A stretch of DNA of 64,000 nucleotides from an uncultured Faecalibacterium sp. (GTDB lineage Bacteria > Bacillota > Clostridia > Oscillospirales > Ruminococcaceae), in NCBI GenBank assembly GCA_934561115.1, contig CAKTFS010000004.1, positions 16,875 through 80,874 of the forward strand, in the 5' to 3' direction. Positions 61,828 to 64,000 of this stretch are shown piece after piece. The translations under genes and the position numbers were made by a program. The notes under the pieces are model-generated. The model was not told where the DNA came from, did not search any database, and worked only from the letters and a program-made list of their open reading frames with translations. Positions within the stretch are counted from its first letter, which is position 1. Each line of letters begins with the position of its first letter.

Positions 61828-63578
61828 TACTGCGCACCTCCCTGCTTGTCAAAATCGCCGCCACCCTGCGTCTGGCTGTTGTAGACCTCCTGATAGATGG
61901 CGTTGGTCGCCAGCAGCTCTGCGTGGGTGCCCAGACCATTGATCTGGCCGTTATCCAGCACCAGAATGCGGTCTGCATCCTGTACCGAGGAGATACGCTG
62001 TGCAATGATGATCTTGGTCGTGCCGGGGATCTCCTCCCGGAAGGCCTTGCGGATCTTGGCATCGGTCGCGGTATCCACGGCGCTGGTGGAGTCGTCCAGG
62101 ATCAGCACCTTGGGCTTGCGCAGCAGGGCGCGGGCGATGGTCAGGCGCTGCTTCTGGCCGCCGGACACGTTGGAGCCGCCCTGCTCGATCCATGTATTGT
62201 ACTTATCCGGGAAGCGCTGGATGAATTCATCCGCGCAGGCCAGCTTTGCCATGCGGATGCACTCTTCCTCGGTGGCGTTGGCATCGCCCCAGCGGAGGTT
62301 ATCCAGAATGGTACCGCTGAACAGCACGTTCTTCTGCAGCACCATCGAGACCTCGCGGCGCAGCACGTCAAGGTTATAATCCCGCACGTCCACGCCGCCC
62401 ACGCGCACGGTGCCGCTTTCGGCATCGTACAGGCGGGGGATCAGCTGCACCAGACTGGACTTTGCACTGCCGGTGCCGCCGATGATGCCCAGCGTCTCGC
62501 CGGGCCGGATGGTAAAGCTGATATCGTTCAGCACCGGCTGACCGCTGCCGTGCTTATACTTGAAGGTAACGTGGTCGAACTGGATGCTGCTGTCTGCCAC
62601 CTGCTGCACCGGCTGCTTTGCCGGGGGCAGGTCGGTGTGCTCGTCCAGCACCTCCACGATACGCTTGGCAGAAGCGGCAGACATGGCGATCATAACAAAG
62701 GCCATGCTCAGCATCATCAGTGCCATGAGGATGTTCATGATATAGCCGAACAGGGCGTTCAGCTGACCGGTGGTAATAGCACCGTGCAGCACATACTTTG
62801 CGCCGAACCAGCTCAGCGCGATATTGCAGCCGTACACTGCCACCAGCATGGCGGGGTTATTGAAGCTCAGGCGGCTTTCGGCGTTGACGAACTGCTTGTA
62901 CAGGCTCTCGCAGGCGGCGGTGTATTTTTCGTTCTCAAAGCCCTCGCGCACAAAGCTTTTGACCACGCGGATGGCAGAGACGTTCTCCTGCACCGAGGCG
63001 TTGAGGTTATCGTAGTTCTTGAACACCCGGTCGAAAATGCGGAAGGTGGGGATCATGATGGCAGCCAGCACCGCCACCAGAAAAGCCACCGCCACCACGA
63101 ACACCAGCGACAGCGGACCGCCGATGACCACGGCCATGCACATGGCAAACACCAGATGCACCGGGGCGCGCACGCACATGCGCAGAATCATCTGGAAAGC
63201 GTTCTGCACGTTGGTCACGTCGGTGGTCATGCGGGTGACAAGACCTGCCGTGGAGAATTTGTCGATGTTGGAAAAAGAGTAATGCTGGATGTTTTCATAC
63301 ATGGCATCGCGCAGATTTCCGGCAAAGCCGGTGGATGCCTCGGCGGCATACTTGCCCGCCAGCACGCCCAGCACCAGCGCAATGGCTGCCACCAGAAAGG
63401 TAAGCAGGCCGTAGCGGATGATGGCGTTCATATCGCCCTTTTCAATGCCCTGGTCGATGATAAAGGCCATGATGGTTGGCAGCAGCACATCCATAACGGC
63501 TTCCAGCGCAGCAAAGAGCGGTGTCTTGATCGAGGCGGCTTTATACTCGCCCAGATGTGACACAAGCTTTTTGATCAT
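61827..63578 (-). CDS. ABC exporter half-transporter, first subunit
   Basis: The 583-residue fused permease-ATPase has six TM helices (about 15-310). The nucleotide-binding domain has Walker A GIIGGTGSAKSSLVQLIPR near residue 370 (Ala in place of the usual Gly before Lys), signature NVSGGQKQRLTIARALL, Walker B VLILDDSTSAVD (Asp where the catalytic Glu is normal), and H-loop IIAQRISSV (Gln for His). These changes mark the degenerate site of a heterodimeric exporter. The start follows GGGAGGGAACTCAG. Confidence 0.93.
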   Translation of the reverse strand: MIKKLVSHLGEYKAASIKTPLFAALEAVMDVLLPTIMAFIIDQGIEKGDMNAIIRYGLLTFLVAAIALVLGVLAGKYAAEASTGFAGNLRDAMYENIQHYSFSNIDKFSTAGLVTRMTTDVTNVQNAFQMILRMCVRAPVHLVFAMCMAVVIGGPLSLVFVVAVAFLVAVLAAIMIPTFRIFDRVFKNYDNLNASVQENVSAIRVVKSFVREGFENEKYTAACESLYKQFVNAESRLSFNNPAMLVAVYGCNIALSWFGAKYVLHGAITTGQLNALFGYIMNILMALMMLSMAFVMIAMSAASAKRIVEVLDEHTDLPPAKQPVQQVADSSIQFDHVTFKYKHGSGQPVLNDISFTIRPGETLGIIGGTGSAKSSLVQLIPRLYDAESGTVRVGGVDVRDYNLDVLRREVSMVLQKNVLFSGTILDNLRWGDANATEEECIRMAKLACADEFIQRFPDKYNTWIEQGGSNVSGGQKQRLTIARALLRKPKVLILDDSTSAVDTATDAKIRKAFREEIPGTTKIIIAQRISSVQDADRILVLDNGQINGLGTHAELLATNAIYQEVYNSQTQGGGDFDKQGGAQ

Positions 63579-63611
63579 CTGAGTTCCCTCCCGTTGAATT
63601 TATTTGTTTGG

Positions 63612-63659
63612 TACGAAACAATTTTATACAAAACAATTTAAATGTCAAGACGTTTCGTA
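63612..63659 (-). promoter_or_regulatory. ABC exporter promoter flanked by inverted TACGAAAC operator arms
   Basis: On the minus strand TTGACA and TAAAAT (plus 63643-63648 and 63621-63626) are 16 nt apart. TACGAAAC (63612-63619) and GTTTCGTA (63652-63659) bracket the promoter as an inverted repeat with 32 nt between the arms. A MarR- or TetR-type repressor is a natural candidate; none is encoded in the window. Confidence 0.7.
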
Positions 63660-63775
63660 AAATGTTCATAATTACTAATTTAACAAGTTCTTTTTCGGCG
63701 CTTTGACGGAAGAGGCAGGGCACCCCTTCCGTCATCGCCTGCGGCGATGCCACCTTCCCCAAGGGGACGGCTTAA

Positions 63776-63918
63776 CTCCCTCAGTCAAAACCTAACGGTT
63801 TTGCCAGCTCCCTCGGAGAGGGAGCCTTTGGCATGGCGGGAAAGTTTCTGGCTCAACCACAAAGCTTGCGGGCGTGCTCGCTCCCCCTCGGGGGAGCTGT
63901 CGCGCAGCGACTGAGGGG
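63776..63918. repeat. REP/MITE-like element, second copy
   Basis: CCCTCAGTC (63778-63786) and GACTGAGGG (63909-63917) form the outer arms. Inside are AAAACC/GGTTTT, GCTCCCTC/GAGGGAGC and GCTCCCCC/GGGGGAGC hairpins. The ends match those of the 52934 element. Confidence 0.75.
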
Positions 63919-64000
63919 TTTTTAATGGAGAAGCGAAAAAAGCGTTAAAGCGATAGCGCCGACTGGCGCAGCGCTAGCTTTTTTGTGCTTCGACTTCTTC

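Larger units (their letters stand above)
63579..64000. other. Gene-free end of the window
   Basis: It holds the exporter promoter and operator, a hairpin CATCGCC/GGCGATG near 63733-63749, a REP/MITE-like element (63776-63918) and a possible terminator near 63935-63985. No credible gene. Confidence 0.65.

Noticed and set aside
63541-63762. A 73-codon minus-strand frame upstream of the ABC exporter
   Set aside because: It spans the predicted promoter and operator and overlaps the exporter start.

Overview
The window looks like chromosome of a GC-rich Firmicute from the gut, most likely Faecalibacterium or a close Oscillospiraceae relative. This rests on gene content (glucuronate isomerase, GlnRS, split B12-dependent methionine synthase, pyruvate phosphate dikinase, pth-mfd pair, type I-E CRISPR-Cas), strong AGGAGG-type ribosome binding sites, and GC-rich host genes interrupted by more AT-rich accessory blocks. 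No 16S or marker comparison was possible, so the genus is an inference.

Layout. 0-11 kb is core: uxaC, a YitT transporter, glnS, an FMN-binding lipoprotein-like protein, a very small toxin-like peptide, a D-2-hydroxyacid dehydrogenase, an Hpt protein, tRNA-Pro(TGG), and the pair made of a methionine synthase activation protein and metH. 11-11.4 kb carries a candidate structured non-coding RNA with its own terminator. 11.5-19.1 kb, all on the minus strand, is a type I-E CRISPR-Cas locus (cas3, cse1, cse2, cas7, cas5, cas6e, then a five-repeat array). It has the full interference set but no cas1, cas2 or normal leader. 19.5-24.6 kb is a beta-glucoside operon on the minus strand: BglG/LicT-type antiterminator, a PTS EIIBC with an extra dead EIIB domain, a GH1 6-phospho-beta-glucosidase, and a coupled YitT protein.

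25-42.6 kb is accessory and lower in GC. 25-30 kb holds three separate P-loop ATPase modules (DUF4869 plus ATPase; AAA ATPase plus a predicted nuclease; an AbiLi-like ATPase) and an Rpn-like tail, which resembles a defence island next to CRISPR. 30.1-32.5 kb is a tiny rep/xis cassette beside a duplicated gene end. 32.6-36.4 kb is a YdjG/SPFH-like membrane operon with a divergent HTH regulator. 36.4-42.6 kb is the decayed remnant of an integrative element: small serine recombinase, LPD28, DUF3846, DUF1071 annealing protein, YqaJ exonuclease with an in-frame TAG, DUF932, and a recombinase whose catalytic domain is missing.

42.6-64 kb returns to core genes: a three-gene exopolysaccharide-type operon (GT2-GtrA, BcsA-PilZ, polytopic protein), ppdK, a GlmU acetyltransferase-only gene, pth, mfd, a SurA/PrsA-like lipoprotein, a GH2 glycosidase, and a heterodimeric ABC exporter with a well-formed promoter set between inverted operator-like arms.

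The most unusual signals are repeats and RNA rather than proteins. (1) A 59-nt element occurs three times with identical architecture: GCGGAAA, 16 nt, then a perfect 16-4-16 palindrome whose stems differ but co-vary and whose apex is always TCTGCGGA or its close variant. (2) The 3-prime end of ppdK, with its terminator, recurs as a detached module at the edges of accessory blocks. (3) There is an unassigned structured RNA between metH and the CRISPR array. (4) A REP/MITE-like element sits between pth and mfd, and half of it supplies the last codons of mfd.
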